Shown one piece after another: positions 35,218 through 45,474 of a stretch of 64,000 bases of DNA. A model generated the notes under the pieces. That model saw nothing but the letters and a program-made list of their open reading frames with translations, had not been told where the DNA came from and ran no database searches. Source of the DNA: Neisseria musculi (GTDB lineage Bacteria; Pseudomonadota; Gammaproteobacteria; Burkholderiales; Neisseriaceae); contig NZ_CP060414.2 of NCBI RefSeq assembly GCF_014297595.2, positions 1,984,001-2,048,000 of the forward strand. The letters are read 5' to 3'. The translations under genes and the position numbers were made by a program. How positions within the stretch are numbered: position 1 is the first letter of the stretch; every line of letters begins with the position of its first letter.

Positions 35218-35221
35218 ATTT

Positions 35222-35338
35222 GCCCCATTCCGCTGCAGCTTTGCTGCACTTTGGCTCAAAGAAAGCGGTTTTATCTGCCGCTTGTACTGCCTTAGGGCTT
35301 GCTGCCCGGTGTCGAAGCCATGAAATCCACCATATATA
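35222..35338 (+). repeat. Correia-like element upstream of ybaN
   Basis: Blocks GCTGCACTTTGGCTCAAAGA and AAGCGGTTTT, then CTTGTACTGCC, ending in GAAATCCACCATATA. The reverse complement of that end, TATATGGTGGATTTC, is close to the canonical Correia end TATAGTGGATT. It provides most of the leader of the following gene. Confidence 0.65.
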
Positions 35339-35352
35339 AAAATAGGGAAAAC

Positions 35353-35715
35353 ATGATATTACGCTCATTTTTTTGGCTGCTCGGCGCAATTGCCCTGCTA
35401 CTGGGCATTATCGGCATTTTTCTGCCCGTGCTGCCCACCACACCGTTCGTTATACTCGCCGCCGCCTGCTGGGCGCGCGCTTCGCCGCGCTTCCACCACT
35501 GGCTGCACCACCACCGCATTTTCGGCTCTATGGTGAAAAATTGGGAAACGCGCCGTGCCATACCCCGCCGTGCCAAATACCTGGCCTTTGCGATGATGAT
35601 GCTTTCGTGCGGCTGGCTGCTTTATCGCTTTCCTGCCCAATGGTGGTGGAGCGCTGCCTCGGCATCGTTCTGCCTGACCGTAGCCCTATGGATGTGGCGG
35701 CTGCCCGATGCCTGA
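35353..35715 (+). CDS. YbaN family inner-membrane protein (DUF454)
   Basis: 120 aa protein with three or four hydrophobic segments. FFWLLGAIALLLGIIGIFLP, then VLPTTPFVILAAACWARASPR and HHHRIFGSMVKNWE, are family signatures. ATG 35353 has AGGGAAAAC before it. Earlier in-frame Met codons fall inside the Correia-like repeat and are rejected. Function unknown. Confidence 0.87.
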   Translation: MILRSFFWLLGAIALLLGIIGIFLPVLPTTPFVILAAACWARASPRFHHWLHHHRIFGSMVKNWETRRAIPRRAKYLAFAMMMLSCGWLLYRFPAQWWWSAASASFCLTVALWMWRLPDA

Positions 35716-35754
35716 ACTGCAAAGATTCCGGCCCGCCGCAAACCGCCGGCAATC

Positions 35755-35782
35755 AAGGCCGTCTGAACATTCAGACGGCCTT
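35755..35782. terminator. Bidirectional DUS terminator between ybaN-like and a secreted protein gene
   Basis: AAGGCCGTCTGAA and TTCAGACGGCCTT separated by 2 bases, with T-rich flanks on both strands, between convergent genes. Confidence 0.85.
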
Positions 35783-35799
35783 TCACCAGCAACCCTGCC

Positions 35800-36105
35800 T
35801 TAACGGCGCTTATCGGGGCGCGGTGCCGGTTTGTGCTGCACGGGCGGTTGTTTGGCTTTTTTCACATTTTGGTTTGGCTTGGCTTTTTGGGGCGGATTCG
35901 GCCGCTCTGCCCGTTTTGCTTTGCGCAGCTCGGGTTTGGATTGCTCTGCTTTGTGCGGTTCGGCAGATTTATGCGGCCGAACCGCCTGCGCAGGCTCGCT
36001 GCGCTGCTGCCCTTCCCGCAGGAGAGCAGCCTGCGCAGCCAGCGGCATTGCAGCCGGGCCGGCTGAAATCATCAACAGTGAAGCGGTCTTAATCAGTTGC
36101 TTCAT
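35800..36105 (-). CDS. Small basic exported protein
   Basis: 101 aa. The signal peptide MKQLIKTASLLMISAGPAAM is followed by PLAAQA and a mature chain almost wholly of Lys, Arg, Pro, Ala and Gln (KPELRKAKRAERPNPPQKAK), with a predicted pI above 11 and no predicted fold. The plus strand is also open here, but only the minus frame has a signal peptide. Function unknown. A second Lys/Ala-rich secreted peptide lies 280 bp upstream in the same orientation. Confidence 0.6.
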   Translation of the reverse strand: MKQLIKTASLLMISAGPAAMPLAAQAALLREGQQRSEPAQAVRPHKSAEPHKAEQSKPELRKAKRAERPNPPQKAKPNQNVKKAKQPPVQHKPAPRPDKRR

Positions 36106-36384
36106 AACGGGTTTGCGCTTTCAGAAAAAGGTTATGGAACCAAAATATCAGACTAACCGTTATTCCGGTTTGCTCTGTTTGAAGGCGCCATCTTAGATTG
36201 CTTCGATGTGAACGGGCGTTGCCTGTGCATAAAAATATCGGTTTCCCCGATGATGAATCCGCAACCGTTTGTAATGAAAAAACACCCGCCCATTTGGGGC
36301 AGGTGTTGCATCAAACCTGATTTAAAGTTTCAGAATAACCAGCACACCGTCTTAACGGCGGCTGTTATTCCGAAACTTAACGGC

Positions 36385-36603
36385 TTACTGAATGCCGCTG
36401 GCGGATTTCACACCCGAGGCATCAAAAGTAGCAGCGGCTGCGCCGGTGCCGGCCGTTTCGGTGGAAGCTTTGGTTTTAGCAGACTTAGCGGTTTTGGCCG
36501 TGCTCACTTTGTCTTCCACTTTTTTGTCGGCCTTATCCGCCGGAGCGGCTGTTACGGCGGCAGACATCATGACAGCCGATACGAGTACGATAAACTTTTT
36601 CAT
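36385..36603 (-). CDS. Small Lys/Ala-rich exported protein
   Basis: 72 aa. Signal peptide MKKFIVLVSAVMMSAAVTAA then ADKADKKVEDKVSTAKTAKS, a low-complexity Lys/Ala/Thr chain ending ATFDASGVKSASGIQ. Strong ribosome site AAAAAAGGATATACAG before ATG 36603. No known family. The layout recalls small secreted peptides of the Neisseria periplasm, but this is resemblance only. Confidence 0.7.
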   Translation of the reverse strand: MKKFIVLVSAVMMSAAVTAAPADKADKKVEDKVSTAKTAKSAKTKASTETAGTGAAAATFDASGVKSASGIQ

Positions 36604-37079
36604 CTGTATATCCTTTTTTGAAGTTGGTAAAAAAACACCATGTTGTGAAACATGTATCAGTGAGAAAGCAGAGAAAAAGAAAAGTTCGAACGGGCAACCA
36701 TTTTAAGCAGTAAAAAAATTTTAAATTTATTCAATGATATAAACATATAGATACACTTTTTTCAGGATAGATTCCGTATGCCGTAAAACCAAACGCCGCC
36801 GCCAAACAGCATTCCAAGCAGATGAATCATTCCGCCGCCCATGCCTGCCCGCTTAACATTCGAACCGAAAAGGCCGCCTGAAAACGCAGTTTCTGGAAGG
36901 CTAAAACGCAGCCGGGCATCGCCGCAAATCTGTTTTCAGACGGCTTGAAACTGTGCAGGCAATTTACGCAAACGCCCGTTTTCCGATAAGATTACGGCCA
37001 ATCAAAAAACTGTAACCTTATCTGCCACGCTGCACGCCGGTTTGCCGCAGGCGGATTCAAGCCCAAAGGAACGCGCACA
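36604..37079. other. Intergenic region before rsmG
   Basis: About 475 bp. The part next to the small secreted gene (36604-36780) is AT-rich; two DUS-like cores occur (one degenerate, GGCCGCCTGAA). No gene is seen. Confidence 0.5.
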
Positions 37080-37706
37080 ATGAATAACAAACAACAATTG
37101 CAAGAAGGCTTGCAGGCACTCGGCCTCACACTCACCCCATCCCAACAATTGCTGCTGCTCGAATACGTTGCCCTACTCACCAAGTGGAACACCACCTACA
37201 ATCTGACCGCCCTGCGCGATGAATCATCGATTATCAGCCACCACATTCTCGACAGCCTGACCCTGCTGCCGTTTGTGAAAGACGCAAAAACATTGATGGA
37301 TGTCGGCTCCGGCGGCGGTATGCCCGGCATTCCCACTGCCGTCTGCCGACCCGATCTGCAGATTACCCTGCTGGATTCCAACACCAAAAAAACTTCCTTT
37401 CTGCAACAGGCCGTTATTGAGCTGGGGCTGGATAATATAACCGTTGCCGCCGGCCGCGTGGAAGCGGTACACGATAAAAAGGTGGACGTGGTTACCAGCC
37501 GTGCGTTTGCCGAGCTGGCTGATTTTATTTCGCTCACCAAACACCTTTTGAACGAAAACGGTTATTGGGCGGCCATGAAAGGCGTGTATCCTTATGAGGA
37601 ATTGGAGCATATCCCTGCCTCGGTGGCAGTGGTGAAAGTAGAAAAACTCCATGTGCCCATGCTTGATGCCGAACGGCATATGGTGGTGATGAAGCCGAAA
37701 AAATGA
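37080..37706 (+). CDS. rsmG: 16S rRNA (guanine527-N7)-methyltransferase
   Basis: 208 aa SAM-dependent methyltransferase (GidB) that modifies G527 of 16S rRNA. It has LLEYVALLTKWNTTYNLTAL, the SAM site LMDVGSGGGMPGIPTAV, the SRAFAELADF stretch and AMKGVYPYEEL. In many bacteria it sits next to mnmG; here mnmG is 20 kb away. Confidence 0.95.
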   Translation: MNNKQQLQEGLQALGLTLTPSQQLLLLEYVALLTKWNTTYNLTALRDESSIISHHILDSLTLLPFVKDAKTLMDVGSGGGMPGIPTAVCRPDLQITLLDSNTKKTSFLQQAVIELGLDNITVAAGRVEAVHDKKVDVVTSRAFAELADFISLTKHLLNENGYWAAMKGVYPYEELEHIPASVAVVKVEKLHVPMLDAERHMVVMKPKK

Positions 37707-37727
37707 GCTTTATCGTTTCACACCTCT

Positions 37728-37756
37728 TACCATACCCGGGCTTGGCCCGGGTAACT
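37728..37756. repeat. CGGGC palindrome
   Basis: TACCCGGGCTTGGCCCGGGTA is palindromic apart from its centre and is followed by a T-rich run. It lies 20 bases after rsmG, where it could act as its terminator. Confidence 0.6.
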
Positions 37757-38016
37757 TTTTCCCGGGAAAAAAACGGCAGAGATTCTGCGCAACGCCTTTG
37801 CCAAATTCACCGGCCGTCTGAAAAGGCCGTCTGAAATGATGAAACCCCGTTATCGGTTATGCAGGCCTGCAAAGCTGCTCCGCGCCGGCAGAATAACGGC
37901 GGCAAATATTTTCAGACGGCCTGAGTGGGTTGCTCAAAGGTTGCGGGGCACAAATCTGAAGCCCGAAACGCAGAAAGGGCGCTTTTTCAAGCGCCCTCGC
38001 CTACCGGCCATTAAGA

Positions 38017-39954
38017 CTAGTCTTTCTTGTCTTTTACTTCTTCAAACTCGGCATCCACCACATCATCGTTGCCGTTGGCTGCGCTGCCTGCCGCCTGCTC
38101 CGCGCCGGCATTATTGGCTTCGGCTTGGGCTTGGGCTTGGACATAAACCAATTCCCCCAGTTTTTGGCTGGCGGCGCCCAAGGCTTCGGCCTTGGCGTCG
38201 ATATCGGCTTTGTCTTCGCCCTTCACGGCTTCTTCGGCGGCTTTCAAAGCGTCTTCGATTTTGGTTTTTTCACCGGCATCAAGTTTGTCGCCGTATTCGT
38301 CCAGTGATTTTTTCACGGAGTGAATCAGTGCTTCGGTTTGGTTGCGCGAAGCCACCAGTTCGGTCAGTTTTTTATCCTCCTCGGCATTGGCTTCGGCATC
38401 TTTCACCATGCGTTCGATTTCTTCCTCGCTCAAACCCGAAGAACCCTGAATAGTGATTTTGGCTTCTTTGCCGGTGCCTTTGTCTTTGGCCGACACATGC
38501 AGGATACCGTTGGCATCTATATCGAAGGTTACTTCGATTTGCGGCATACCGCGCGGTGCCGGTGCAATGTCGCCCAAATTGAAATTGCCCAGCGATTTGT
38601 TGGCCGAGGCGCGCTCGCGCTCGCCTTGCAGCACATGGATGGTAACGGCGCTTTGGTTGTCTTCGGCGGTTGAGAACACTTGCGATGCTTTGGTCGGAAT
38701 GGTGGTGTTTTTGCTGATGAGCTTGGTCATCACACCGCCCATGGTTTCGATACCGAGCGACAGCGGGGTTACATCGAGCAGCAATACATCGCTGCGGCCG
38801 CCGCCCAACACTTCGCCCTGAATCGCGGCACCGAGCGCCACGGCTTCATCGGGGTTCACGTCTTTGCGCGGCTCTTTGCCGAAGAAAGCTTTAACGGCTT
38901 CCTGCACTTTGGGCATACGGCTTTGGCCGCCCACCAAAATCACATCATCGATATCGCCCACGCTCAAGCCCGCATCTTTAACGGCCACTTTGCACGGCTC
39001 GATGGAGCGTTCGATTAAATCTTCCACCAGGCTTTCGAATTTGGCACGGGTGATTTTCATCGCCAAGTGTTTCGGGCCTGCGGCATCCATGGTGATGTAG
39101 GGCAGGTTGATTTCGGTTTGCTGGCTGCTGGAAAGCTCGATTTTGGCTTTTTCGGCGGCTTCTTTCAGGCGTTGCAGCGCCATCACATCGTTTTTCAGGT
39201 CGATGCCCTGTTCTTTTTTGAACTCGGCGATGATGTAGTCGATCAGGCGTTGGTCGAAATCTTCGCCGCCCAAGAAGGTGTCGCCGTTGGTGGCCAGCAC
39301 TTCAAACTGTTTTTCGCCGTCAATATCGGCAATTTCAATGATCGAAATATCGAAGGTGCCGCCGCCCAAATCATAGACGGCGATTTTGCGGTCGCCTTTG
39401 GTGTTTTTATCCATACCGAAAGCCAGGGCGGCGGCGGTCGGCTCGTTGATGATGCGTTTTACGTCCAAGCCGGCGATACGGCCCGCGTCTTTGGTGGCTT
39501 GGCGCTGGCTGTCGTTAAAATAGGCCGGCACGGTAATCACGGCTTCGGTTACCGGCTCGCCCAAATAGGCTTCGGCGGCCTGTTTCATTTTGCGCAGCAC
39601 TTCGGCGGAAACCTGCGGGGGCGACAGCTCTTTGCCCTGCGCTTTCACCCAGGCATCGCCGTTGGCGGCTTTCACAATGTCGAAAGGCATCAGGTCGATG
39701 TCTTTCTGAATTTCTTTGTCTTCGAATTTGTGGCCGATCAGGCGTTTTACCGCATAAATGGTGTTTTTTGCATTGGTTACGGCCTGACGTTTGGCCGGTG
39801 CGCCGACCAAAATTTCGCCGCCGTCCAAATAGGCGATAACGGAAGGCGTGGTGCGCGCGCCTTCGGCATTTTCAATCACTTTGGTTTGGCCGCTTTCTGA
39901 AATAGCCAAGCATGAGTTGGTTGTACCTAAGTCGATACCGATTACTTTTGCCAT
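38017..39954 (-). CDS. dnaK: Chaperone DnaK (Hsp70)
   Basis: 645 aa ATP-dependent chaperone. Actin-like ATPase domain starts [16 protein letters not shown] and includes [15 protein letters not shown] and [13 protein letters not shown]. The substrate domain starts near [17 protein letters not shown]; the lid ends in an acidic tail ([16 protein letters not shown]). Downstream of grpE in the same orientation with a heat-shock-type promoter of its own. dnaJ is not adjacent. Confidence 0.98.
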   Translation of the reverse strand: MAKVIGIDLGTTNSCLAISESGQTKVIENAEGARTTPSVIAYLDGGEILVGAPAKRQAVTNAKNTIYAVKRLIGHKFEDKEIQKDIDLMPFDIVKAANGDAWVKAQGKELSPPQVSAEVLRKMKQAAEAYLGEPVTEAVITVPAYFNDSQRQATKDAGRIAGLDVKRIINEPTAAALAFGMDKNTKGDRKIAVYDLGGGTFDISIIEIADIDGEKQFEVLATNGDTFLGGEDFDQRLIDYIIAEFKKEQGIDLKNDVMALQRLKEAAEKAKIELSSSQQTEINLPYITMDAAGPKHLAMKITRAKFESLVEDLIERSIEPCKVAVKDAGLSVGDIDDVILVGGQSRMPKVQEAVKAFFGKEPRKDVNPDEAVALGAAIQGEVLGGGRSDVLLLDVTPLSLGIETMGGVMTKLISKNTTIPTKASQVFSTAEDNQSAVTIHVLQGERERASANKSLGNFNLGDIAPAPRGMPQIEVTFDIDANGILHVSAKDKGTGKEAKITIQGSSGLSEEEIERMVKDAEANAEEDKKLTELVASRNQTEALIHSVKKSLDEYGDKLDAGEKTKIEDALKAAEEAVKGEDKADIDAKAEALGAASQKLGELVYVQAQAQAEANNAGAEQAAGSAANGNDDVVDAEFEEVKDKKD

Positions 39955-40017
39955 TGTGTTATTGCTCCTTAAATGATTTCTGAAATTCTATCCGGGCCTC
40001 TGCCCTGTCGGGTTGGT

Positions 40018-40045
40018 AAATAAGGTGTGTTTTTCACTTTTCAAG
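40018..40045 (-). promoter_or_regulatory. RpoH-type heat-shock promoter of dnaK
   Basis: Minus strand: CTTGAAA (40039-40045) and CACCTTATTT (40018-40027) with an 11-bp spacer. The -35 is a perfect sigma-32 match and the -10 is partial. It is 64 bp upstream of dnaK. Confidence 0.7.
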
Positions 40046-40208
40046 TATGCACGCTTAAATTTTTTGACGAAATAATTATTTTTAATTCAATTATTTGATT
40101 TACTTATCCACAAGCCCGTCCTTACGCTTTGCTTTCAGACGGCCATTGATGCCCCAACCCTTAAGGCCGTCTGAAGTTGCTGCCTGCAAAACGGCTGAAA
40201 CGGTGCTT

Positions 40209-40760
40209 TCAGTTGCCGCCCTCACCGCCTTCGGCCACGGTTACCATGGCGGGACGCAATACGCGGTCGGCCAGCCGGTAGCCTTTTTTCATCACGCCGA
40301 CAACGGTATTGGGTTCTTGACCGCTTTCCACCACCTGCATGGCTTGGTGGAGGTGGGGGTCGAGTTTGTCGCCCGGCTGCGGGTTGATTTCGGTGATTTG
40401 GGTATGCTCGAAGACTTTGTTTAATTCGTTCAATGTCATCTGCACGCCCGTTTTCAGCGCATCGAAATTGCCGCTCTGATCGAGCAGCGCCATTTCCAGA
40501 TAGTCTTTCACCGTGAGCATTTCGGTAGCGAATTTCTGGCCGGCGTATTTGTGTGCGGCTTGGATTTCCTCAGTATGGCGGCGGCGCAGATTCTGCTCGT
40601 TGGCCAAACCGCGCAGTTGCTCGTCTTTCAATATACCTTCCAGCTCTGTGATTTTGGCTGCCAAATCTTCGTAAGAAGGCTGCTCCTGCACTTCTTCCTG
40701 CTCTGTTTGCGGCATTTCTGCGGCTTCTCTGTTTTCTACGGTTTGGTTTTGTTCGCTCAT
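40209..40760 (-). CDS. grpE: Nucleotide exchange factor GrpE
   Basis: 183 aa co-chaperone that releases ADP from DnaK. A disordered, Gln/Glu-rich N-terminus leads into a long helix (SYEDLAAKITELEGILKDEQ, ANEQNLRRRHTEEIQAAHKY) and a C-terminal beta domain (NPQPGDKLDPHLHQAMQVVE, GYRLADRVLRPAMVTVAEG). It precedes dnaK by about 250 bp. Confidence 0.96.
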   Translation of the reverse strand: MSEQNQTVENREAAEMPQTEQEEVQEQPSYEDLAAKITELEGILKDEQLRGLANEQNLRRRHTEEIQAAHKYAGQKFATEMLTVKDYLEMALLDQSGNFDALKTGVQMTLNELNKVFEHTQITEINPQPGDKLDPHLHQAMQVVESGQEPNTVVGVMKKGYRLADRVLRPAMVTVAEGGEGGN

Positions 40761-40802
40761 TTGGGTGAATCCTTTGCGGTTGGTTATTTCGACAGGGCTT
40801 TA

Positions 40803-40831
40803 ATATAAGGCCGCCGGCAGCTTATTCAAGC
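40803..40831 (-). promoter_or_regulatory. RpoH-type heat-shock promoter of grpE
   Basis: Minus strand: CTTGAA (40825-40830) and CCTTATATTA (about 40802-40811) with a 13-bp spacer, about 42 bp before the grpE start. It shares CTTGAA and CCTTAT with the dnaK promoter. Confidence 0.65.
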
Positions 40832-40914
40832 CGCAATCTTTACGAAATCGTACAGGGGTTCAGGCCGTCTGAAAACAATGCCGGAATTCTCTACAGCTCT
40901 TTTCCACAATAAAA

Positions 40915-40945
40915 AACTGAGCTCTGTTGATCACAGAACTCAGTT
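40915..40945 (-). terminator. Intrinsic terminator of metE
   Basis: On the minus strand AACTGAGTTCTGT and ACAGAGCTCAGTT pair at 12 of 13 positions with a 5-base loop, followed by TTTTATTG. A textbook terminator 40 bases after metE, flanked by a DUS pair. Confidence 0.9.
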
Positions 40946-40983
40946 TCAGACGGCCTTTGTTTCTCTATTTCAAAGGCCCGGCA

Positions 40984-43260
40984 TTATTCGGCCGCCAGCT
41001 CGGCGCGCAGTTTTTTGGTAACGGCCATCATCACTTCCAATTGCTCGGCGGTTTCTTTCCAGCCCCGGGTTTTCAGGCCGCAGTCGGGATTGACCCACAA
41101 ACGCTCCACCGGCACCACTTCCATCGCTTTGCGCAGCAGATGCTCGATTTCGGCAGCAGTCGGTACGCGCGGGCTGTGGATGTCGTACACGCCCGGACCG
41201 ATGTCGTTGGGGTATTTGAAATCGCCGAACGCGGTCAGCAGTTCCATATCGGAGCGTGAAGTTTCAATGGTGATCACATCGGCATCCATAGAGGCAATGG
41301 CCGGCAGAATATCGTTAAACTCCGAGTAACACATATGGGTGTGGATTTGGGTGCTGTCTTCGGCACCGCTGGACGACAGACGGAAAGATTCGCAGGCCCA
41401 GGCCAGGTATTCGCTCCATTGCGCTTTTTTCAGCGGCATGGCTTCGCGGATGGCAGGCTCGTCAATCTGAATCACTTTGATGCCGGCTTTTTCCAAGTCC
41501 AACACTTCATCATTCAAGGCCAGCGCGATTTGTTTGGCCACCAGGCTCAGCGGCACATCATCGCGCACAAACGACCATTTGAACATGGTAACCGGGCCGG
41601 TGAGCATGCCTTTCATCGGGCGTTTGGTCAGCGTTTGCGCATAAGAAGACCAGTAAACGGTCATCGGCTCGGGGCGGGAAACATCGCCGAAAATGATCGG
41701 CGGTTTCACGCAGCGGCTGCCGTAGCTCTGCACCCAGCCGAACTGGGTGAAGCAGTAGCCCGCCAGTTGCTCGCCGAAGTATTCCACCATGTCGTTACGC
41801 TCGGCTTCGCCGTGCACGGGCACGTCCAATTCCAGTTTTTCCTGCACTTCCACGCAGTAGGCGATTTCTTTTTTCATCGCGGCATCGTAATCGGCGGCGC
41901 TCAACTCACCTTTTTTGAAGGCGGCGCGCGCTTGGCGGATTTCGGCGGTTTGCGGGAAAGAGCCGATGGTGGTGGTGGGCAGCACGGGCAGGCTCATCCA
42001 AGCCTGTTGGGCTTTGATGCGCTCGGCAAACGGTGATTTGCGCCGGTCGGCGCCTTCGGGCAGACCTGCCACGCGTTTTTGCACGGCTTCGTTGTGGATT
42101 TTTTTGTTGGTGGCGCGGTCGGCAGCGGCGGCATCGGAAGCGGAAACGGCTTCTTTCACACTGTCTTTGCCGTGGGCCAGGGCTTGTTTCACCACGCCCA
42201 GCTCAACCAGTTTTTGCGCGGCAAACGCCATCCACGATTTGATTTCGGCATCGAGTTTTTCTTCAACGGCCAAATCTTGCGGGCTGTGCAGCAGCGAGCA
42301 GGAGGGCGCGATCCACAGGTTGTTGCCCAGTTTGCCGGCAACGGGTTTGAGGGTGTCGATGACTTTGCTCAGATTGGCGCGCCATACGTTGCGCCCGTCT
42401 ATCAGGCCGACCGACAGCACTTTGTTTTCCGGCCAGGCATCGGCAAACACCGCAAGTTGCTCGGGGGCGCGCACGGCATCGATGTGTACGCCGTGAACCG
42501 GCAGGTTTTTCAGCAGGTTGAGATGTTCGGCAACCGAGGCGAAATACGTGCCGATGATGATGCGCACGCCGGTGTTGGCCAATTCTTTATAGGTGCCGGC
42601 AAAGGCGTTCAGCCAGTTTTGATCGGCATCCACCGCCAGAATCGGCTCATCAATCTGAATCCAGTCCACCCCTTCAGCGGCCAGCTCGCGCAACAATTGG
42701 GCGTAAACCGGCAGCAGTTTGGGCAAGAGGCTCAGGCGTTTGAAGCCTTCTTCTTTGGATTTGCCCAGCCACAGCAGGGTGATGGGGCCGATGAGCGTGG
42801 GCTTGATGTCGTAGCCCTGCGCTTTGGCTTCTTTGATTTGGGCAATCAAACGGCCCGCATTAACCGAAAATTCGGTGTCGGCGTGCCATTCGGGCACGAT
42901 ATAGTGGTAGTTGGTGTCGAACCATTTGGTCATTTCCATCGCAAACTGGGTGGCGTTGCCGCGCGCCAGTTGGAAATATTCGGACAGGGTCAGCCCGGCG
43001 GCATCGAAACCGAAGCGTTTCGGAACCGCGCCCAGTGTACACAGCAAATCGAGCACATGGTCGTAAAAAGAAAAATCGCCTACGGGCAGCAAATCGGCAC
43101 CGGCGGCTTTTTGGGCAGCCCAGTTGGCGCGGCGGATTTCGGCGGCAACGGCCTCGACTTCGGTTTCGGTTTTCGCGCCTTTCCAAAAGGCTTCTACGGC
43201 AAATTTCAGTTCGCGCTTCGCGCCGATGCGCGGATAACCGGACAGGTGAAAAGTATTCAT
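40984..43260 (-). CDS. metE: Cobalamin-independent methionine synthase
   Basis: 758 aa zinc enzyme that methylates homocysteine from methyl-tetrahydrofolate polyglutamate. It has [20 protein letters not shown] at the start; the zinc ligands are in [11 protein letters not shown] and [14 protein letters not shown] 43260 has AAAGGATACCTT upstream; the longer frame to 43461 lacks similarity. A MetR-like half-match (TGAGTTTCATTCA on the minus strand at 43360-43372) lies about 100 bp upstream but is weak. metE and luxS, both in the methyl cycle, are 2 kb apart and divergent. Confidence 0.97.
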   Translation of the reverse strand: MNTFHLSGYPRIGAKRELKFAVEAFWKGAKTETEVEAVAAEIRRANWAAQKAAGADLLPVGDFSFYDHVLDLLCTLGAVPKRFGFDAAGLTLSEYFQLARGNATQFAMEMTKWFDTNYHYIVPEWHADTEFSVNAGRLIAQIKEAKAQGYDIKPTLIGPITLLWLGKSKEEGFKRLSLLPKLLPVYAQLLRELAAEGVDWIQIDEPILAVDADQNWLNAFAGTYKELANTGVRIIIGTYFASVAEHLNLLKNLPVHGVHIDAVRAPEQLAVFADAWPENKVLSVGLIDGRNVWRANLSKVIDTLKPVAGKLGNNLWIAPSCSLLHSPQDLAVEEKLDAEIKSWMAFAAQKLVELGVVKQALAHGKDSVKEAVSASDAAAADRATNKKIHNEAVQKRVAGLPEGADRRKSPFAERIKAQQAWMSLPVLPTTTIGSFPQTAEIRQARAAFKKGELSAADYDAAMKKEIAYCVEVQEKLELDVPVHGEAERNDMVEYFGEQLAGYCFTQFGWVQSYGSRCVKPPIIFGDVSRPEPMTVYWSSYAQTLTKRPMKGMLTGPVTMFKWSFVRDDVPLSLVAKQIALALNDEVLDLEKAGIKVIQIDEPAIREAMPLKKAQWSEYLAWACESFRLSSSGAEDSTQIHTHMCYSEFNDILPAIASMDADVITIETSRSDMELLTAFGDFKYPNDIGPGVYDIHSPRVPTAAEIEHLLRKAMEVVPVERLWVNPDCGLKTRGWKETAEQLEVMMAVTKKLRAELAAE

Positions 43261-43546
43261 AAGGTATCCTTTGCGGAAATATTCGGTGGAACAATTTGTC
43301 AATGCTGGATATTGACTGTTTTTACGCCGTATGGCAAACGCTAAATTTGCATGGGTTGATGAATGAAACTCATAAAGGCCGTCTGAAACTTTTTCAGACG
43401 GCCGCGAATCAAACATGGCTGTACCGCCAGCTTTCTGCCTTAAAAAATCAAACAGCCCCACTCAGCTGAAATACTCCCTCCTCCGACAGGCAGTCAAACA
43501 GCACAAACGATGCAGGCCGGCGGCAAACAGGCAGAATGCAGAGCCG
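43261..43546. other. Leader region of metE
   Basis: About 285 bp with a DUS hairpin (43377-43405) and a TTGACA hexamer on the minus strand (43297-43302) that lacks a well-spaced -10. It holds no gene. Confidence 0.45.
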
Positions 43547-44965
43547 CTATTTCAAATAAGCCGCCATCCTAGGCAGGCACACCAGCAATAGTCTGTCCAG
43601 CAGCCAAACCGCAGCAACAGCGGCAGCAGCAGTGGGGAAAACCACCGCCGATACCAGCAAAACAACAAGCAGCGTCTTGGGAGCGGCAACGTTTTTCTGC
43701 GGCGGCGGCAACAGCCCTGCGGCATTTTTGGGGCGGCGCTGCCACCACATTATCCAGCCGCTGACGCACATACCCACCACCGCCAGGCAAAACACCATGT
43801 TGAGTACCACGCTCCACCAACCCATCGTCCCCATATGAAAAGCAACGCCGGCGGCCATAAATTTGCCGAACGCGCTGTAATCGTTAAAGCGGATGTCGGC
43901 CAACACTTTGCCGCTGTAGCGGTCGATGTGTACGGTCCGGTCGGCCGTGGGGCTGGGGCTGTCGTAACTCATCGAATCGCGGTTGAGCGTCCACACACCG
44001 GTTTTGCCTTTGGGGAAATACAGGTGGTAGCGGCCTTGAAATCCGCTTTCACGGGCGAAGCGGTCCACCGTATCCAGCGTTGGCGGCAGGCCGGGCGCAA
44101 TACCTCCCACTCCTACCGTTGTGCCCGACTGCGGCATAGGGGTCAGCTCAAGAACCCAAGGGATTTCTTTGGTTTCGCCGTCATTGAGATCCCCATGTAC
44201 AGGCACAACAGACTCAGGATCGGGTACCACACCCCATTTTCCGGCCGGAAACTGATTCCACGCCTGCACCGCCTTACCGCCCCAAATCCCTGCCCAAGCC
44301 ATGCCCGACACACAAAACACCAGCAGCATCAAGCTGATCCACGTCCCAACCGAACCGTGCAGGCTGCGCCACCACGAACGTTTTTTGCCGAACGGCGAAA
44401 CCAGCATCCTCGGCAGACTGCCCTGCTTCTGGTACCACAACCACCAGCCGCTGATAACCAGCAGAACCGTGAGTGCCGCTGCAGTTTCCAAAATATAGTC
44501 GCCAACACCGCCCAACAGCATATCACTGTGGATATTGTCCATCAGGTAATAAAAACCCTTGTTGCGCGGATAAGCGGCGGCCACTTCGGCGGTGTAGGGA
44601 TCGACTGCCACCATCGTGGCTTTGCCGCTGCCGTCATTAACACGGAAAACGGCTACTGTATCAGCGGCACGCGGAGCAATATACTGCACCACCATACCCT
44701 GTGCCTTGTCAACGGCGTCCAGCGCTACCTGCGCCTGTTGCGACAACGGCTTGGCAACCGTCTGAACGGCAACCTTCATCCTTTCGCCGTCTTTGCCGTA
44801 AATATTGGCGGTAAAAATCATGCCCAAGCCGGTGAGTGCCAACAAAATTAAAAAAGGTGTAACGAATACGCCCGCATAGAAATGCCAGCGCCAAACTGTA
44901 AAATAACGCTGTGCATCAGACTGGTCGCCGCAGCTTCGGCCTACGGGCTGCATGGTATTTTGCAT
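43547..44965 (-). CDS. PepSY-associated transmembrane protein
   Basis: 472 aa inner-membrane protein of the PepSY_TM family. TM1 near residues 28-50 (HFYAGVFVTPFLILLALTGL), a periplasmic PepSY-like domain, TM2 (TAAALTVLLVISGWWLWY), TM3 (WISLMLLVFCVSGMAWAG), a second large periplasmic region with a repeat of the fold (DRYSGKVLADIRFNDY), TM4 (VVLNMVFCLAVVGMCVSGWI) and a last TM. Relatives act in reduction of iron-siderophore complexes or in haem uptake. GGAGCGCAGA precedes ATG 44965. A GCACCGGC hairpin lies in the leader. Function in this species is inferred. Confidence 0.8.
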   Translation of the reverse strand: MQNTMQPVGRSCGDQSDAQRYFTVWRWHFYAGVFVTPFLILLALTGLGMIFTANIYGKDGERMKVAVQTVAKPLSQQAQVALDAVDKAQGMVVQYIAPRAADTVAVFRVNDGSGKATMVAVDPYTAEVAAAYPRNKGFYYLMDNIHSDMLLGGVGDYILETAAALTVLLVISGWWLWYQKQGSLPRMLVSPFGKKRSWWRSLHGSVGTWISLMLLVFCVSGMAWAGIWGGKAVQAWNQFPAGKWGVVPDPESVVPVHGDLNDGETKEIPWVLELTPMPQSGTTVGVGGIAPGLPPTLDTVDRFARESGFQGRYHLYFPKGKTGVWTLNRDSMSYDSPSPTADRTVHIDRYSGKVLADIRFNDYSAFGKFMAAGVAFHMGTMGWWSVVLNMVFCLAVVGMCVSGWIMWWQRRPKNAAGLLPPPQKNVAAPKTLLVVLLVSAVVFPTAAAAVAAVWLLDRLLLVCLPRMAAYLK

Positions 44966-45474
44966 TCTGCGCTCCTTAGGAAGCCCCGCACCGGCTGCCG
45001 GTGCAGGTTTTTCTCTTGATAGTGTCAGTAGAGATACAGATAAAGCACAAGCATCATACCAAAAGCGGGGCATTACGTTTTTGACGTAGCACAGATAGCG
45101 CAGCCCGGCGGCCCGGCAACCACTGCCTAGCGCACGGTTGCGAAAATGCTCCGCACACAGGGTCGGCCAAGTACGCCTTTTCGGAAGCTTCTTTTACTTG
45201 GTTGGCCGCACCCGGCAACTCCTGCACAATACCGCCGGATGGGTTTCCGGCACCAGATACACACTTGGTCTTTTTCCAAAGCAATGACCTCCACTGCCAG
45301 CGGGCTGCCCTATACCTCTCCGGCCGCCCGTCCTTCTCCACCGATGGTAGTGCTGCGAAACAAACGCAGAAAAATTTACACGAAGCCCAAACAAACGCAG
45401 CGTTTGTTTTCAGACGGCCTGCTGCCGAAAAATGCTATGATTCGGGTTTGCTGCAATTTTCCAAAGGAACGATG
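44966..45474. other. Intergenic region PepSY gene / luxS
   Basis: About 510 bp between divergent genes. A GC hairpin (GCACCGGC...GCCGGTGC, about 44987-45004) is in the PepSY leader. A DUS core is near 45410. Other open frames look spurious. Confidence 0.5.

Noticed and set aside
43297..43302. TTGACA as metE promoter
   Set aside because: No -10 hexamer at 16-18 bp spacing; left uncalled.
45054..45341. 95-codon ORF upstream of the PepSY gene
   Set aside because: No similarity, poor start, and lies in intergenic repeat-like sequence.
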